Positions 17,052 to 27,686 of a DNA stretch of 64,000 nt are shown in pieces; the first letter of the stretch is position 1, and each line of letters starts with the position of its first letter. The stretch is from assembly GCF_007830455.1 (NCBI RefSeq), contig NZ_VLLB01000001.1, positions 186,001 through 250,000 on the forward strand. Direction: 5' to 3'. The notes below the pieces were generated by a model that had not been told where the DNA came from, did no database searches, and worked only from the letters and a program-made list of their open reading frames with translations. The position numbers and the translations under genes are program-made. Origin of the DNA: Pseudoduganella lurida (lineage in GTDB: Bacteria > Pseudomonadota > Gammaproteobacteria > Burkholderiales > Burkholderiaceae_D).

Positions 17052-17740
17052 GCCAACCTCCGCTGAATTTCGCTATCAAGTCCGAAAAGGCGACCTTGGA
17101 GGTCAGTACTTGCTACGCCCTGCTGCAGTGAGGAAGCGATCACAGCGAGCATGATGGCTGGATCAACATTGGAAGCCGTCAGTAGTGATCTTACGCTGGC
17201 CGTACGGCTCGCTTCGAGGGCTTCAACGAAAGCCGCCCGCTCTGTGTAGTCCGGGTGCCCTTTCGCGCGATTGGTACAAGCGCACAAGATGAGCCAGTTC
17301 TCAAATTCGGTTTCCCTTCCTCGAAGATCATCTTCCGTGTACTCAGCATAGCTTGCGCCGGCCGCCGACGCCGCGGCACACAAGATTTCACCTGCGCTGT
17401 CTGGCGAGCTGGCTCGACCTGGTCGAGCGCCGCTACGCTTTATCCGCAGCCATGTATCAGGACCATCGGAGTTTTCCACACGTACATAACCAGGTAACGA
17501 TGCTTCTCGTTCAGCCCCCATTACACTGAACGGGTCGCCGACGAACTGATACCGTAAAACTTCAGGGGTACCTTCGAGCAGGATCAGGTGCATGAACGGT
17601 ACGTCACCAACTATAGTTAGCCGGCGATCGTTCTTCGGTGATTCAAAGATCCAGAGATTGGCTACCTTACTCGCGCGACGGCGAATAGCGGTTATGGGCG
17701 AGGGTTGCGCACCCACATGCCCGTCGTTTGCAGACAGCAT
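17048..17740 (-). CDS. TnsA-like (TniC-type) protein lacking obvious catalytic residues
   Basis: 230-aa protein heading the tni operon. Position, size and the segment FESPKNDRRLTIVGDVPFMHLILLEGTPEVLRYQF resemble TnsA/TniC proteins, where the phrase 'F-x-x-L-L-E-x-x-P-x-V-x-x-Y' precedes the nuclease core. The usual TnsA signatures (a PDF-type Asp and an EVK/QxK pair) are not evident; only LRIKRSG remains near residue 105. The C-terminal half is helical. If the fold is right but the nuclease is dead, 5' strand cleavage would be lost and transposition would go through cointegrates. GGAAGGAA precedes the ATG; the 3' end overlaps tniA by 4 bp. Confidence 0.55.
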   Translation of the reverse strand: MLSANDGHVGAQPSPITAIRRRASKVANLWIFESPKNDRRLTIVGDVPFMHLILLEGTPEVLRYQFVGDPFSVMGAEREASLPGYVRVENSDGPDTWLRIKRSGARPGRASSPDSAGEILCAAASAAGASYAEYTEDDLRGRETEFENWLILCACTNRAKGHPDYTERAAFVEALEASRTASVRSLLTASNVDPAIMLAVIASSLQQGVASTDLQGRLFGLDSEIQRRLA

Positions 17741-17906
17741 AAGTTCCTTCCTCGACTGTAAACTGCAGCCGCTTGGAAAATAGGGGATTGACCTTCCAGT
17801 CGAGGAGCGCTATCGTCAGAGTTGTCTAGGTTCTGGAGCGATTAGCTTCCCGACCGGAAAGCGGCGGATCTCAAATTTTGGGGTACGTCGCTTTCTTCTT
17901 ACATGA

Positions 17907-18270
17907 TTACTCCTCGCTTAGAATGGTTTCAATTCTAGTAGCCGTTGCCGGCGTGATACGGTCAGCGCGTTCGACAATGTAGCTAAGCAGTTGAAGGACT
18001 GCCGGCGATAATCCTTTCATGTGCGGCACAGCTGTGCAACATTCTGCGATCGCGGACGAAACTAGTCGTTTACGTTCTGATTCGTCCAACGCGAGTGCCT
18101 GAACGATTCGGGTAAGCGCTTCTTTGGAAGGCGGCCCCTTCCTAGGTTTTCAAGCTGGGAGTAATAGCCTCGCGCAAGCTGAGCCTTGGTGGCAACTTCA
18201 GCCTGTGAAATCCCCGTCGTGTCCGCGCTTGGTAGAGCTCAGCGCCAAAACTGCCATACTCAGCTGTCAT
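17907..18270 (-). pseudogene. Xre-type HTH regulator with two frameshifts
   Basis: From ATG 18270 the frame reads MTAEYGSFGAELYQARTRRG. It then continues as ISQAEVATKAQLARGYYSQLEN only after a shift, and as PPSKEALTRIVQALALDESERKRL to a stop at 17907 only after a second shift. Both breaks fall in GGGG runs (near 18212 and 18136), and one extra G in each restores a single HTH_3 protein of about 121 aa. This is either a true pseudogene or two homopolymer base-calling errors. It lies 166 bp upstream of the tni operon on the same strand and could be its regulator. Confidence 0.8.
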
Positions 18271-18695
18271 GATTGCGGCCAACTTCGATCGCCGATGTGT
18301 GGAGAGTGACAGTTATATAACGTTTTGAAGGCTTCATCAAGCGAAACATCCAATAGAATCAATCAGTTACGTCCTATTGGCATAGCACAGAACAACTCTT
18401 GCTGCTAACTTGAGAATGGTCTAGGCGAGCAAAATCCGTGAAGTGGTGCGAAACAACCCTATCGTTAGCGGTTAGCGGCTCTCACCAACCGAGTCACTTA
18501 GCTGGATCACCAAACTGGTGTCGCCCGGCGGTCGGGATCGGACGAGCCAGCCCGAGGTGTGCCGCTCGATTATTTTCGCCAGTACGATCTGTGTTTGTGT
18601 TCGGAACATGGCGAACGGCTTTCGGCCGCATGAGGACTACATCCAGAACTTCAAACCTCGAAGGGTTATGTACGTGCAGATCGGGCCTTGGCCTC
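18271..18695. other. Gene-free stretch between Xre and AraC remnants
   Basis: No supported gene on either strand. It is AT-richer than the core genome and contains only short overlapping frames without ribosome-binding sites. It may hold promoter sequence for the Xre gene and debris of the AraC-type gene. Confidence 0.5.
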
Positions 18696-18969
18696 TCACC
18701 GATATGCACCTGGGCCAAGTGGAATAATGCCGTTTGAAAACCCGATTGAACGCTTCATATTGATAGCCTATTTTCTCGGCAATGAGTCCGACTGACATTC
18801 TGCTTTCACTGACCAGCTTTGCAGCAGTTACCATCCTTATCTGTGTGAGGACTTCACCTGATGTCGTGTTGGTGACCTGTTGAAAAATGCGGGTGAATGT
18901 AGCACGCGACATATTGCACGACACCGCCAGACCGACGCCTTTCCAAGGGCGATCCGGCGTCGCTAACAT
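18696..18969 (-). pseudogene. AraC-family regulator, C-terminal fragment with frameshift
   Basis: The minus strand encodes an AraC-type double HTH: VSCNMSRATFTRIFQQV, then AAKLVSESRMSVGLIAEKIGYQYEAFNRVFKRHY. After the Tyr the family normally ends with a GxxPGAYR-type motif; here GPGAYR and a natural stop (18696) appear only after a one-base shift. No N-terminal cupin domain precedes it: a stop lies immediately upstream of the first ATG. It is therefore a 5'-truncated, frameshifted remnant, perhaps a chromosomal gene broken when the island arrived. Confidence 0.75.
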
Positions 18970-19646
18970 GGCCTAGAGTGCAGGCTACAGGCGCCGCTTC
19001 GCTATCAAAGCGAGCAGGCTCGGCGTTGAGGACTATTGCTTGACGCGTCCTCTGATCACGAGGGCAAACAGGGCGGATGCCAACAGCTCCCGTTTCCAGT
19101 ACAACATTGCTAACGACTGCTCTTGACCGCAGGCCGTGCTCGCGCCCGCCATAATTCTGTGCGTGGGTTTTCTGGTGCTACAAACAGTAGTGGTTGAATT
19201 TCCCTTTACACTAGTCATCCACGCGTCTCGGAACTAGCATTAGGTCTTCGATGTTCTAGTTTTGTCGACAACGTATCTTTACGTCGTTTCCACTTTACCG
19301 ATACGCTTTTAGGTCACTTAAAGCGACGTAAACGTGTGATTACGCGCCCCTGCATTTGCTCTCCACCATAGGGGAACCGTCCACTTTGCATGGATACACT
19401 TTCACCTCCGAGCGCTTTCGTTCCAAGCTGGCGTGACCCACGTCGACATCGGCGGCCTTGCGGAACCAGGACCTGCTCCTGCCAGACGTTAGAGCCCATC
19501 CCTGCGGCGATCATTGGCGGCCCGTTGCACACAATGACGGCCCACGTGGATGCGCAACGAAATGCCGCCCTTGCAAGCGCTCGCACTTCGATTCCCACGC
19601 GAGTGTTTCACCGTCCCGTCGATGGTCACCCGGAAGCACCGCGAAT
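18970..19646. other. Island/core boundary region, no supported gene
   Basis: About 680 bp with no convincing CDS. Composition changes from the AT-richer island to the GC-rich core near 19.35 kb. Apart from the TTTACG repeats listed separately I see no feature. Confidence 0.5.
19278..19334. repeat. TTTACG-type repeat cluster, candidate transposon-end binding sites
   Basis: TTTACGTCGTTT (19278-19289) and its inverted counterpart AAGCGACGTAAA (19321-19332) flank a related direct copy, TTTACCGATACGCTTTT (19294-19310). Multiple short repeats of about this spacing are how TnsB/TniA-type transposases mark their ends. They sit right at the base-composition change. No second copy was found elsewhere in the window, so the assignment is tentative. 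Confidence 0.4.
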
Positions 19647-20057
19647 ATGTCGCGAGCCGCAGCCAGTGCCAAAATCTTCGCCATCTGCGTGGTCGTCGTC
19701 GGTGCCATCCTCGTTTTTGCGCCCGACGTGGTGCTGGCGATGTTCGGCATGCCGACCACGAATGAAACCTGGATCCGCCTGGTCGGCGCGCTGGCGTTCA
19801 ATATCGGCATCCTTGCCTCGGTCGCCGCGCGCCACGACGACCGGCATTTCTTTGCCATCCCGGTGTATTCCCGGACCGGGTTCCTTGCAGCGGTCAGCAC
19901 GTTTGACGTTCTCGGTCTGGCCAGCCTGGTCATCATCCTGTTCGGCATGATCGACCTGGCCGGCGGCATCCGGACATCTAGCCCCCTGAAGGCTGATGCA
20001 CGCGGGGCCGCAAGGCTACCGGCCCAACGTGTTCTGGGCAGCGCTGCCCAGGCCTGA
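19647..20057 (+). CDS. Small integral membrane protein
   Basis: 136-aa protein starting MSRAAASAKIFAICVVVVGA. Three to four hydrophobic helices: residues about 8-30, 40-60 (LVGALAFNIGILASVAA) and 80-108 (FDVLGLASLVIILFGMIDL). Pattern and size resemble DUF-type four-helix membrane proteins of Proteobacteria; no function is known to me. The frame is open further upstream, but the upstream part is not protein-like. The 3' end overlaps convergent pqqE by 42 bp. First core gene after the island. Confidence 0.6.
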   Translation: MSRAAASAKIFAICVVVVGAILVFAPDVVLAMFGMPTTNETWIRLVGALAFNIGILASVAARHDDRHFFAIPVYSRTGFLAAVSTFDVLGLASLVIILFGMIDLAGGIRTSSPLKADARGAARLPAQRVLGSAAQA

Positions 20058-21176
20058 AGCGACGCGCGAGTTGGCATCCGTGCGAAAGACGATCGGATGT
20101 TCAACAGGCGCCAGGCGCCCTGCCGTCGTCGCGGACACGATCGCCGCGTCGATCTTGTAGCGCAACGGTGACTTGGCGCAGACCGGATCCGCTGCCGCTG
20201 CATCGCCGGCCAGCATGAACGCCTGGCAGCGGCAGCCGCCGAAATCGCGCGTCTTTTCCGGACAGCCGCGGCACGGCGCCTGCATCCAGCCGTCGCCCCG
20301 GAAAGCGTTGAACGCGTGGCTGTGATGCCAGATGTCTGCCAGCGAAGCCTCATGGATGTTGGGCAGATCCAGCCCGGGCAGATCGCGGGCGTTATGGCAC
20401 GGCAGCGCCAGGCCGTCCGGCGCGACGCCCAGAAAGACCGCACCCCAGCCGCCCATGCAGGCCTTCGGCCGGTCCTCGAAGTAATCCGGCACCACGAACA
20501 GGATCCGGCAGCGCTTGCCGATCCTGGCGCGGTAGTCGGCCACCACCTGTTCCGCCGCGCGCACCTGGTCACGCGTCGGCATCAGTTGCGCGCGGTTCTT
20601 CATGGCCCAGCCGTAGTACTGCGTGTTGGCCAGTTCCAGGTATTCCGCACCCAACTCGAGCGCCATGTCGATGATGCGGTCGACATGCGGCAGGTTGTGC
20701 CGGTGCAGCACGCAGTTCATCACCATCGGATAATCGAATGCCTTGATCAGCGCCGCGACTTTCTTCTTCAGCTCGAACGTGCGGGTGCTGCTCAGGAAAT
20801 CGTTCAGCTCGCGCGTGGAATCCTGGAACGACAGCTGGATGTGGTCCAGGCCCGCCGTCTTCAGGGTGGCCAGGCGCCCTGCCGTCAGCCCCACGCCGGA
20901 CGTGATGAGGTTCGTATAGAACCCCAGCCGGTGCCCTGCCCCGACCAGTTCTTCCAGGTCGTCGCGCTGCAGCGGCTCGCCCCCGGAAAATCCCAGTTGG
21001 ACCGCACCCAGCGCGCGGGCTTCGCGCATCACCCGCAGCCAGTCTGCCGTCGTCAACTCGTCGCGCACGGCCGCGTAGCCGACCGGGTTGTAGCAGAACG
21101 GGCAGTGCAAGGGACAGCGGTACGTCAGCTCCGCTAGCAGCCAGTAAGGCGGCGCCACGGTTGCAATGGGTTCCAT
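20016..21176 (-). CDS. pqqE: PqqE, PQQ biosynthesis radical SAM enzyme
   Basis: 386-aa radical SAM/SPASM protein that forms the Glu-Tyr carbon-carbon crosslink in the PqqA peptide. The SAM [4Fe-4S] cluster motif is C21-x3-C25-x2-C28 (CPLHCPFC), with GFSGGEPL next. The SPASM cysteines appear in PCRGCPEKTRDFGGCRCQ. The ATG overlaps the pqqD stop by one base (TGATG), so it is translationally coupled. Last gene of the xoxF-pqqABCDE operon. Confidence 0.97.
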   Translation of the reverse strand: MEPIATVAPPYWLLAELTYRCPLHCPFCYNPVGYAAVRDELTTADWLRVMREARALGAVQLGFSGGEPLQRDDLEELVGAGHRLGFYTNLITSGVGLTAGRLATLKTAGLDHIQLSFQDSTRELNDFLSSTRTFELKKKVAALIKAFDYPMVMNCVLHRHNLPHVDRIIDMALELGAEYLELANTQYYGWAMKNRAQLMPTRDQVRAAEQVVADYRARIGKRCRILFVVPDYFEDRPKACMGGWGAVFLGVAPDGLALPCHNARDLPGLDLPNIHEASLADIWHHSHAFNAFRGDGWMQAPCRGCPEKTRDFGGCRCQAFMLAGDAAAADPVCAKSPLRYKIDAAIVSATTAGRLAPVEHPIVFRTDANSRVASGLGSAAQNTLGR

Positions 21177-21445
21177 CAGACGATCCAGTCATGCAGGAAG
21201 GCGTGCGCCATGAAGCTCTCCACTTCGGCGCGCAGGCCGGTGGCACCGAACTGCGCCTCGAGCCGGCCGACGATCTGCGCCACGCTGGAGGCACCATCGC
21301 AGCCTTGCAGGATCGCGGCCGCCGAATCGTTCAGCCGCACCATGCCTTCGGGGTACAGCAGCACATGCGCGCCCTGGGCCGGCTCCCATTGCAGGCGGCA
21401 GCGCCGGTTCAATGCCGGCCGGTCCGGCAGGGTCGGCCCGTTCAT
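21176..21445 (-). CDS. pqqD: PqqD, PqqA-binding chaperone
   Basis: 89-aa RiPP recognition element that presents PqqA to PqqE. It contains the family pattern ([34 protein letters not shown]) and ends in FLHDWIV. ATG at 21445 overlaps the pqqC stop by 4 bp, which fixes the start. Length fits the usual 85-95 aa. Confidence 0.95.
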   Translation of the reverse strand: MNGPTLPDRPALNRRCRLQWEPAQGAHVLLYPEGMVRLNDSAAAILQGCDGASSVAQIVGRLEAQFGATGLRAEVESFMAHAFLHDWIV

Positions 21446-22149
21446 GCCGGGTACGCCCGCTCGATCGCATCGAGCATGGCCCACAGGATGTCCAGCTTGA
21501 ACTGCAGGATGCCCAAGGCACGCTGCTGGCGTTCCAGCGTGTCGAAATGGTCCAGCGTGACGGCCAGGCCGTGCTCGACGTCGCGCCGCGCCAGCGGGAT
21601 TCGGCTGCGGAAGTACGCCAGCCCTTCCGGCGCGATCCACGGATAATGTTCTGGCCAGCCCGCCAGGCGGTCCTGGTGGATGCGCGGTGCGAACATCTCC
21701 GTCAAGGAGGCGCACACGGCCTCCTGCCACGGGCTGCGGCGCGCGAAATCCAGATAGGCATCGCAGGCGAAGCGTACGCCCGGCACGACGTGCTGCAGGG
21801 ACCACAACTCACCAGGAGGAATGCCGGCCGCCGAGCCCAGTCGCACCCAGGCTTCGATACCGCCCGCGGACTCGCCGCCAGGGACACCGTCGTGATCGAG
21901 AATGCGCTGCACCCACAGCCGCCGCGTGGCGCGGTCGTCGCAGTTGAGAAGGATCGCCGCGTCCTTCCGCGGGATGAGGGACTGGTAATAGAAGCGGTTG
22001 GCGATCCAGCCGCGCACCTGGTCGGGCGAACACAGGCCGCCATTCAGGCGCACGTTGAACGGATGGTGGATATGATAGCCGCGGCTCTTGTCGCGCAGGC
22101 GCTCTTCGAATTCGCCGCGCGTCCAGGGCGCGGTGGCAGGATAGCTCAT
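21442..22149 (-). CDS. pqqC: PqqC, pyrroloquinoline-quinone synthase
   Basis: 235-aa oxidase that performs the last ring closure and eight-electron oxidation to PQQ. Typical segments: [34 protein letters not shown], and [18 protein letters not shown]. The frame is open far upstream, but ATG 22149 (MSYPATAPW) overlaps the pqqB stop by 4 bp and gives the normal family length. Third biosynthetic gene of the operon. Confidence 0.97.
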   Translation of the reverse strand: MSYPATAPWTRGEFEERLRDKSRGYHIHHPFNVRLNGGLCSPDQVRGWIANRFYYQSLIPRKDAAILLNCDDRATRRLWVQRILDHDGVPGGESAGGIEAWVRLGSAAGIPPGELWSLQHVVPGVRFACDAYLDFARRSPWQEAVCASLTEMFAPRIHQDRLAGWPEHYPWIAPEGLAYFRSRIPLARRDVEHGLAVTLDHFDTLERQQRALGILQFKLDILWAMLDAIERAYPA

Positions 22150-23054
22150 AGGTCGATTTCCATGCCGTCCCACGCGACCTCGATGCCATGGCGCGCCAGC
22201 AGCGCGCGTTGCGGCGCGTCCTCGCGCAGGATCGGGTTGCTGTTGTTGATGTGGATGAGGATCTTGCGCGCGGCCGGCATGCGGTCGAGCAGTTCGATCA
22301 TGCCGCCCGGGCCGGATTGCGGCAGATGACCCATCATCGCCGCCGTCTTCGCGGACAGTCCCTGCACGATCATCTCGTCTTCGCTCCAGAACGTACCGTC
22401 GACCAGCAGCACGTCGCTCGCCCCCATCACGCGTGCCACGTCGTCCGTCGGCACGCCCAGGCCGGGCGCATAGAACGCACGGCGGCCGTTCGTGCGATTG
22501 AGGATCACGAGGCCGATATTGTCCCCCGGCCTGGGCGCTTCGCGGTGCGGCGAATACGGCGGCGCCTTGCTGACCAGCGCCACCACGGCCAGCAGCGTCT
22601 CGGCCAGTGGCGCAAGCGTGACGGCGCCCTCGCCCAGCACGTGCCGTTCGACGCCGCAGTAAGCGCCCAGCACGCGCAGCAGCGGCAGGCCATCGGACAG
22701 GTCGCCGAACACCTGCGCCGTCGCATACAGCGGCAGTGGCGCGGTGCGTTCGCGCAGCATCAGCAGGCCGGTCACGTGGTCGATCTGCGCATCCATCAAC
22801 AGCACGGCGCAGATGCCGCTGTCGCGCACCGCACGGGCCGGCTGCAATGCCGGGTTGGCGCGCAGCTGCACCAGGATGTCGGGCGACGCATTCACCAGCA
22901 GCCAGTCCTGGCCGTTCTCGCTCAGCGCGATGGACGATTGCGTGCGGGCGGACGCCGCGATCGTGCCACGCCGCAGTCCCGCGCAATTGCCGCAGTTGCA
23001 GTTCCACTGCGGGAATCCGCCGCCGGCGGCCGAGCCCAGTACCAGGATTTTCAA
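22146..23054 (-). CDS. pqqB: PqqB, metallo-beta-lactamase-fold PQQ biosynthesis protein
   Basis: 302-aa metallo-beta-lactamase-fold protein, thought to hydroxylate the crosslinked Tyr intermediate. It starts [24 protein letters not shown], the family hallmark. I choose the TTG at 23054 because GGAG lies eight bases upstream (CGGAGCACATTC then TTG) and the length matches. The earlier GTG and ATG would add residues not seen in the family. Metal-ligand-like segments include [11 protein letters not shown]. Overlaps pqqC by 4 bp. Confidence 0.95.
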   Translation of the reverse strand: MKILVLGSAAGGGFPQWNCNCGNCAGLRRGTIAASARTQSSIALSENGQDWLLVNASPDILVQLRANPALQPARAVRDSGICAVLLMDAQIDHVTGLLMLRERTAPLPLYATAQVFGDLSDGLPLLRVLGAYCGVERHVLGEGAVTLAPLAETLLAVVALVSKAPPYSPHREAPRPGDNIGLVILNRTNGRRAFYAPGLGVPTDDVARVMGASDVLLVDGTFWSEDEMIVQGLSAKTAAMMGHLPQSGPGGMIELLDRMPAARKILIHINNSNPILREDAPQRALLARHGIEVAWDGMEIDL

Positions 23055-23110
23055 GAATGTGCTCCGCACGCCGCCGGTCATGACAACCGGCGGACATTCC
23101 TCGTCGATGG

Positions 23111-23185
23111 CTAGCGGTTGGCGATGTACAGCGTGATTTCGAAGCCGAAACGGAAGTCGATTGCCTGCGGGGTGGTCCAGGTCAT
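23111..23185 (-). CDS. pqqA: PqqA, PQQ precursor peptide
   Basis: 24-residue peptide (begins [17 protein letters not shown], ends LYIANR) encoded just upstream of pqqB. The two residues that become PQQ are E16 and Y20 in the motif E-I-T-L-Y. GAGGAG precedes the ATG by 8 bases. It is 56 bp before pqqB. Too short for usual gene calls but unmistakable by sequence and place. Confidence 0.97.
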   Translation of the reverse strand: MTWTTPQAIDFRFGFEITLYIANR

Positions 23186-23331
23186 GAAAAGCTCCTCGTT
23201 GAATGTCGTCTAGGAATCGATGGCGCGGCCGACGACGAAAGGCCGCACCACTCCGTAAAAACCGCCACTCATGAAACAGCGCCAATGCTGGTGCCGGCAG
23301 GTCGTGACGACCACCCTGCTCCGTGCGCCCG

Positions 23332-25185
23332 TCAGCGGTCCGGCAATGCAAACACCGTCAGCACGCCGCCCAGTTCCGTGTATTTCGCCAGGTCCTTGTA
23401 GCCGCCGGCGGCACCCAGCCCGTCGCTGGACTTGGTCAGGCCGGCCGCCAGCCCGATCCCGGCCCAGCCGCCAATGCCGGACAGCACGCCGATGTACTGC
23501 TTGCCCTTGTACTCCCACGTGTTGACGTTGCCGATGATGCCGGACGGGGTCTTGAACTTCCACAGCTCCTTGCCGTTGTGGTCCACTGCCTTCAGGTAGC
23601 CTTCCAGCGTGCCGTAGAAGACCACGTCGCCAGCGGTGGACAATGCGCCGCTCCACACGGAGAATTTTTCCGGCTTGGACCAGACGATCTTGCCGGTGCT
23701 GGCATCGAAGGCGATGAAGTTGCCCAGGCCGCCGTGGCTGTTCGGTGCGGGATACATTTCCAGCGTGGAGCCGACATAGGGCTGCCCGGCCGTGTACTCG
23801 ATGCGGAACGGTTCGTAGTCCATGCACACGTGGTTGGTGGGCACGTAGAACAGCCCCGTCTTGCGCGAGTACGACGCCGGCTGCTGGTCCTTCGTGCCGA
23901 GCGCGGACGGGCAGACGCCTTTCGTGTTCACGTCTTCACCGTTCTTGTCGGTGCTGTACTTGGCGACCACCTGCGGGCGGCCACTCTTCATGTCCACGTG
24001 CGTGGCCCAGTTCACGGCGGGGTCGTATTTTTCGGCGACGAGCAGCTCGCCGGAGACGCGGTCCAGCGTGTAGGCAAAGCCGTTGCGATCGAAGTGCACC
24101 AGCGCCTTGCGGGCCTGTCCCTTCACCTTGATGTCGGCAAGGATCATTTCGTTCACGCCGTCATAGTCCCACTCGTCGTGCGGCGTCATCTGGTAGGCCC
24201 ATTTCGCCTCGCCCGTGTCCAGGTCGCGGGCGAAGATCGTCATCGACCATTTGTTGTCGCCGGGGCGCTGCCGCGGGTTCCACGTGCTCGGGTTGCCGGT
24301 GCCGTAATAGACCAGGTTCAGCTGCGGGTCATAGCTGTACCAGCCCCAGGTGGTGCCGCCGCCGATCTTCCATTGGTCTCCCTTCCACGACTTCAGCGAC
24401 GAGTCCTTGCCGACCGGCGCCATCTTGCCGTCGGTCCAGGTCATGGTCCTGTCGGGGTTGATCAGCATGTCCTTGTCAGGCCCGGTGCTGAACGCCTTCC
24501 AGACCTGCTTGCCGGTCCTGATGTCGTAGGCCGTCAGGCGGCCGCGCACGCCGAATTCGCCGCCGCTCACGCCGGTGATGATCTTGTCCTTGAAGACGTG
24601 CGGCGTGTTGGTGGTGGTTTCGCCGATCTTCGGATCGCCCGTCTTGACCTTCCAGACTTCGGCGCCGGTCTTGGCGTCCAGCGCCACCAGCGTGGTATCG
24701 GCCTGCTGCAGGAAGATCTTGCCGTCGGCGTAGGCCACCCCGCGGTTGACGGTATCGCAGCACATCACGGGAATCACGGCCGCATCCTGCTTCGGCTCGT
24801 ATTTCCAGCGGATGTGCTGGTCGTCCAGGGCAATGGCATACACCTTGTTCGGGAACGGGCTGTGGATGTACAGCGTGTCGCCGATGACGAGCGGTCCGCC
24901 TTCATGGCCGCGCAGCACGCCGGTGGAGAACTGCCACGCCACCGTCAGGTTCTTGGCATTGCCGCTGTTGATCTGTTTCAGCTCGCTGAAGCGCTGGTTG
25001 CTCAGGTCGCCAGCCTGCATGGCCCAGTTCTTCGGGTCCTTCGTCAGCCGTTCGATTTCCGATTCGGCGGCCGAGGCCGGCAAGGCGCTGGCAAGGACGG
25101 CTGTGAAAGTGGCGGTGACGGCGAGAGCTAGGCTCGGCCGCCAGCCGGTGACACGGTGCAGAAAGGAGCGGTGCGGAAAGGACAT
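23332..25185 (-). CDS. xoxF: PQQ-dependent methanol dehydrogenase, lanthanide (XoxF) type
   Basis: 617-aa quinoprotein of the methanol/ethanol dehydrogenase family, exported by an N-terminal signal peptide (cleavage about A40 in LPASAAES). Eight-bladed propeller Trp motifs recur. The vicinal Cys pair C142-C143 (VMCCDTVN) near the PQQ site is present. The catalytic Asp lies in [10 protein letters not shown]340-Y-D342. An Asp two residues after the catalytic Asp marks lanthanide-dependent XoxF enzymes; calcium MxaF enzymes have Ala there. It oxidises methanol in the periplasm. AGGAG precedes the ATG. Followed by pqqA-E on the same strand and preceded by a sigma-54-type promoter. Confidence 0.95.
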   Translation of the reverse strand: MSFPHRSFLHRVTGWRPSLALAVTATFTAVLASALPASAAESEIERLTKDPKNWAMQAGDLSNQRFSELKQINSGNAKNLTVAWQFSTGVLRGHEGGPLVIGDTLYIHSPFPNKVYAIALDDQHIRWKYEPKQDAAVIPVMCCDTVNRGVAYADGKIFLQQADTTLVALDAKTGAEVWKVKTGDPKIGETTTNTPHVFKDKIITGVSGGEFGVRGRLTAYDIRTGKQVWKAFSTGPDKDMLINPDRTMTWTDGKMAPVGKDSSLKSWKGDQWKIGGGTTWGWYSYDPQLNLVYYGTGNPSTWNPRQRPGDNKWSMTIFARDLDTGEAKWAYQMTPHDEWDYDGVNEMILADIKVKGQARKALVHFDRNGFAYTLDRVSGELLVAEKYDPAVNWATHVDMKSGRPQVVAKYSTDKNGEDVNTKGVCPSALGTKDQQPASYSRKTGLFYVPTNHVCMDYEPFRIEYTAGQPYVGSTLEMYPAPNSHGGLGNFIAFDASTGKIVWSKPEKFSVWSGALSTAGDVVFYGTLEGYLKAVDHNGKELWKFKTPSGIIGNVNTWEYKGKQYIGVLSGIGGWAGIGLAAGLTKSSDGLGAAGGYKDLAKYTELGGVLTVFALPDR

Positions 25186-25249
25186 GTGGGTCTCCTGTGG
25201 TTATTCTGGCCGCGCAGCCGGCGGCACATGACGACGCTGTACTGGCCGG

Positions 25250-25265
25250 TGCATGGAGCGTGCCA
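25250..25265 (-). promoter_or_regulatory. Sigma-54 (-24/-12) promoter of xoxF-pqq
   Basis: Minus-strand TGGCACGCTCCATGCA matches the sigma-54 consensus TGGCACG-N4-TTGCA at all but one position, with GG and GC at the correct spacing. It lies about 65 bp upstream of the xoxF ATG and faces xoxF. A sigma-54 activator gene is divergent from it. Confidence 0.8.
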
Positions 25266-25341
25266 GCGCCCTGTCGCCTGGCATGCCGCAGGCCCTGCCC
25301 GGTGGTTGTTCAGTTTTGGAGACACCACGGCCGTACCGGTG

Positions 25342-25357
25342 TGCCACGCGCGTGGCA
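25342..25357. promoter_or_regulatory. 16-bp perfect palindrome, candidate activator site (UAS)
   Basis: TGCCACGCGCGTGGCA is a perfect 16-bp inverted repeat about 77 bp upstream of the xoxF -24 element and 170 bp before the divergent activator gene. Distance and symmetry fit an enhancer site for the dimeric Fis-type HTH of that activator. Confidence 0.6.
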
Positions 25358-25527
25358 GGCTGCGCCGATGCAACGCACCGCCAAAAAATTCATGAAACAG
25401 CTTTGACCTTTCGCCGGGTGCGGGGTGTATTCTGTTGACTGCAAGTGCGATCCACTTCAAACCAAAAGTCGCGCAGTTGTGCTCGCCTGAATACCCGCCG
25501 AGCGGACAGACGCGACAGGGAGACAGC

Positions 25528-27621
<2,094 letters not shown>

Positions 27622-27686
27622 ACCGCCTCTCCCGTTGAGGCGCTTGCCGGGACATGTCATCCATCCCGGCGCTGCGCCGCGGCGTG

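Noticed and set aside
23212-23274. 20-codon ORF between xoxF and pqqA as an extra peptide or second PqqA
   Set aside because: No ribosome-binding site and no E-x3-Y motif; the true pqqA is at 23111-23185.
23323-25131. 602-aa plus-strand frame opposite xoxF
   Set aside because: A mirror of GC-rich codon usage in xoxF; Arg/His/Val-rich with no domain and no ribosome-binding site.
25342-25357. The 16-bp palindrome as a transcription terminator
   Set aside because: It has no loop or T-run and lies in a divergent promoter region, so an operator/enhancer role fits better.
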